From Streptomyces sp. JJ36 (GTDB taxonomy: Bacteria; Actinomycetota; Actinomycetes; Streptomycetales; Streptomycetaceae): 42,356 bases of DNA. Position numbers and translations under genes: made by a program. Shown in pieces: positions 42,294 through 42,356 of the stretch. Below the pieces are notes generated by a model that was not told the DNA's origin, ran no database searches, and saw only the letters and a program-made list of their open reading frames with translations. How positions within the stretch are numbered: the stretch's first letter is position 1; the number at the start of each line of letters is the position of its first letter. Location: NCBI RefSeq assembly GCF_021696945.1, contig NZ_JACYHE010000051.1, positions 1 through 42,356 of the forward strand. The letters are read 5' to 3'.

Positions 42294-42356
42294 GCCGCCG
42301 TGCCGCCGTGCCGCCGTGCCGCCGTGCCGCCGTGCCGCCGTGCCGCCGTGCCGCCG
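42294..42356. repeat. 8-bp tandem repeat at the window end
   Basis: GCCGCCGT is repeated almost eight times to the last base, and may continue outside. 8 is not a multiple of 3, so it is unlikely to be coding. Low-complexity GC tracts like this often mark assembly ends or slippage-prone intergenic DNA. Confidence 0.9.

Overview
The window looks like chromosomal DNA from a Streptomyces or close relative. GC content and G/C at third codon positions are very high, GTG and TTG starts are common, and GTGA stop/start overlaps recur. Several gene sets are typical of the group: a LAXTG-anchored thioester-domain surface protein, an XRE-DUF5753/DUF397/RsbW-like ATPase trio, an FHA/PP2C pair, a ROK regulator with sugar genes, and an actinobacterial RHS toxin operon. 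All assignments come from reading the sequence and translations; no database search was run.

Left part (1-15.5 kb): the tail of an unidentified gene overlaps a 963-aa membrane-anchored GTPase. A remnant-rich stretch follows (VOC protein, decayed Tn3-type transposase fragment), then a short single-stranded DNA-binding protein without an acidic tail and a thioester-domain surface protein. Next is the compact run ettA (ABC-F translation factor), acyl-CoA thioesterase and a conserved hypothetical, convergent with a truncated haemoglobin. An MMPL exporter, a two-gene ABC-2 exporter and a PIMT-like methyltransferase complete this part. Strong GC hairpins separate most convergent pairs.

Middle (15.5-29 kb): a minus-strand signalling run encodes a helical protein, a PP2C phosphatase and an FHA protein; the last two each carry two zinc ribbons. 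A sugar locus follows: ROK regulator with a palindrome upstream, GH4 6-phospho-glycosidase, and BadF/N-acetylglucosamine-type kinase overlapping the glycosidase. A TetR regulator lies divergent from an NAD(P)-binding protein, with an array of palindromes between them. MscS-type channel and HNH endonuclease genes come next.

Right, accessory part (29-42.4 kb): a polymorphic-toxin operon (SseB-like protein, helical WXG-like protein, 1556-residue RHS protein with an HNH/endonuclease-VII-like tip, Imm50-like immunity protein). Base composition drops sharply exactly at the toxin tip and in the immunity gene. Then come a DUF397 remnant, an intact DUF397/XRE pair, the divergent ATPase, and a Uma2-like protein. 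A diverged repeat of about 245 bp occurs twice in inverted orientation (38199-38443 and 41992-42234). The first copy supplies an abnormal C-terminal extension to the Uma2 reading frame; the second lies next to a twice-frameshifted DUF559 pseudogene. Between them are a lipoprotein, an I36-type secreted protein and an AraC regulator. The window ends in an 8-bp tandem repeat.

The best candidates for something undescribed are the inverted repeat family and its capture into a coding frame, the toxin operon with its tandem 14-bp operator-like repeat, and the tandem-repeat linker in the phosphatase.
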